This document shows, piece by piece, positions 4,419 to 5,597 of a DNA stretch of 5,597 bases. Source of the DNA: Actinomycetota bacterium (GTDB taxonomy: Bacteria > Actinomycetota > Actinomycetes > S36-B12 > UBA5976); assembly GCA_026392535.1 (NCBI GenBank), contig JAPLBX010000077.1, positions 1 to 5,597 of the forward strand, written 5' to 3'. Both the position numbers and the translations under genes were made by a program. The notes under the pieces were generated by a model that saw only the letters and a program-made list of their open reading frames with translations, ran no database searches and was not told the origin of the DNA. Within the stretch, counting starts at the first letter, position 1, and each line of letters starts with the position of its first letter.

Positions 4419-5597
4419 GAACAATTCCTTTTCCGACTGCAACTATTCCGGACTGAGTAACGGTGTAACGCTCACGATCAGTCTCTAAATCAATACCTAT
4501 TTTCACACCAGCTGGCACAACCACGTTTTTGTCCAGAATCGCATTTCGCACAACAGCTCCGCGTTCGATTCGAACTCCTGGCATTAAAACTGAACCTTCA
4601 ACAAATGCACCTTCACTCACCAGCACATCCGTAGAAACAACAGAGAAGCGAACATGCCCACCAGCGATGATTGAACCTGCACCAATAATGCTGTCGTGGG
4701 CTGTTCCACCTTCAACAAATTTCGCTGGTGGTGATGGTGGCACATGGCTCAATATTGGCCAACGGTTGTTGTAGAGATTAAAAATTGGATGCACAGAAAC
4801 CAAATCCATGTGTGCTTCGTGGTAACTATCGAGCGTACCCACATCGCGCCAATATCCAGTATCGCGATCTGATGCGCCAGGAACACTATTGTCAGCAAAG
4901 TCATAAACCATTGCGCTGCCTTGAGCTGTAAGCATTGGAATGATGTTTGCGCCCATGTCATGCAATGAATTTTCGTCTTCAGCGTCGCTAAGCAGTGCTT
5001 CAATTAACGCGCTAGTTGTGAAAATGTAATTACCCATCGAGACGAATGATTCATTTGGAGAACCTGGAATTGCTGGTGGGTCAATTGGTTTTTCTAAGAA
5101 GTTGGCAATCTTCTTTCCATCCGGTGCAGTTTCGATGACACCAAAATCATGTGCTTGAGATCTTGGTTGTCGAATCCCTGCAACTGTTACAGATGCACCA
5201 GTTGAAATATGTTGATCCAACATTTGAGCGGGATCCATTCGATACACGTGGTCTGCACCAAAAACCAAAACATAATCTGGTTGTTCGTCATAAATTAAAT
5301 TCAATGACTGCAAAATCGCATCAGCTGAACCGGTATACCAACGTGGTCCTAAACGCTGTTGGGCTGGAACTGGTGTTATGTAGTCACCGAACATTGAAGC
5401 TTGTCGCCAAGCCGTTGAAATGTGTCGGTCGAGCGAGTGTGACTTGTATTGGGTCAAAACACAGATGCGCCGAAACCCAGCATTTGCAATATTGCTCAGC
5501 ACAAAATCAATCAGACGGTAATTGCCTCCAAAAGGAACGGCTGGTTTGGCCCGGTCAGCGGTCAGCGGCATCAAGCGTTTGCCATCACCACCCGCGA
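4408..5597 (-). CDS. glgC: Glucose-1-phosphate adenylyltransferase (5' end missing)
   Basis: ADP-glucose pyrophosphorylase makes ADP-glucose and pyrophosphate from ATP and glucose-1-phosphate, the committed and usually allosterically controlled step of bacterial glycogen synthesis. The frame is open to the right edge; 395 residues are visible and only about ten more are expected at the N-terminus. The first visible residues are the nucleotide-binding signature AGGDGKRL, followed by PLTADRAKPAVPFGG. Further motifs (visible numbering) are TQYKSHSLDRHI, GPRWYTGSADA (85-93), GADHVYRMD (113-121, catalytic Asp115), FLEKP (Lys169, glucose-1-phosphate contact by analogy), FVSMGNYIF and YWRDVGT (248-254). 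The C-terminal part, about 295-360, has the hexapeptide pattern of a left-handed beta-helix (GAGSIIAGGHV, EGAFVEGSVLMPGV, RGAVVRNAILDKNVVV). The TTG at 5572-5574 is an internal leucine codon, not the start: beginning there would cut the GGxGxRL motif. The gene converges on the ppk operon, with its TAA at 4408-4410. No damage is seen. Confidence 0.97.
   Translation of the reverse strand, partial: AGGDGKRLMPLTADRAKPAVPFGGNYRLIDFVLSNIANAGFRRICVLTQYKSHSLDRHISTAWRQASMFGDYITPVPAQQRLGPRWYTGSADAILQSLNLIYDEQPDYVLVFGADHVYRMDPAQMLDQHISTGASVTVAGIRQPRSQAHDFGVIETAPDGKKIANFLEKPIDPPAIPGSPNESFVSMGNYIFTTSALIEALLSDAEDENSLHDMGANIIPMLTAQGSAMVYDFADNSVPGASDRDTGYWRDVGTLDSYHEAHMDLVSVHPIFNLYNNRWPILSHVPPSPPAKFVEGGTAHDSIIGAGSIIAGGHVRFSVVSTDVLVSEGAFVEGSVLMPGVRIERGAVVRNAILDKNVVVPAGVKIGIDLETDRERYTVTQSGIVAVGKGIVLAR

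Noticed and set aside
4451..4483. Inverted repeat GACTGA/TCAGTC as a terminator for the ppk operon
   Set aside because: The stem is only 6 bp with a long loop and no T-run after it, and it lies within glgC coding sequence; it is probably chance.
5569..5574. TTG/ATG as the start of glgC
   Set aside because: The frame continues to the window edge and encodes AGGDGKR directly before it, the family's essential nucleotide-binding motif, so the true start is outside the window.

Overview
The window looks like a chromosomal segment from a low-to-medium-GC actinobacterium. The polyphosphate kinase, the Nudix/histidine-phosphatase fusion and the ADP-glucose pyrophosphorylase all read as close relatives of the mycobacterial and streptomycete proteins (recognised from memory, not by a search). 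The coding DNA, however, is clearly richer in A+T than in those genera. This combination fits streamlined freshwater or marine Actinobacteria, such as the Nanopelagicales/acI group, but the exact lineage is inference.

Layout. At the left edge is the 3' part of an unrecognised TPR-repeat protein (1-870, + strand). A tRNA block follows: tRNA-Phe(GAA), a hairpin with a T-rich tail that is probably its terminator, then tRNA-Glu(UUC) and tRNA-Asp(GUC) close together. None of the three tRNAs encodes its 3' CCA. A two-gene + strand operon comes next. It holds ppk (polyphosphate kinase) and, overlapping its stop codon by 4 bp, a MutT1-like Nudix plus histidine-phosphatase protein. On the - strand, converging with this operon and separated from it by only 3 bp, is glgC (ADP-glucose pyrophosphorylase). 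Its first few codons lie beyond the right edge.

How the genes may work together. ppk stores phosphate as polyphosphate, using ATP. The MutT1-like protein probably hydrolyses oxidised or other nucleoside polyphosphates. glgC commits glucose-1-phosphate and ATP to glycogen or other alpha-glucans. The region therefore combines housekeeping translation genes with phosphate and carbon storage.

I see no mobile element, CRISPR array, phage gene or defence system, and nothing that looks like a new multi-gene system. The points most worth a second look are the uncharacterised TPR protein, the ppk start choice (possibly leaderless), the active-site variants in the MutT1-like protein, the tight convergent junction, and the possible alternative RNA pairings ahead of tRNA-Glu.
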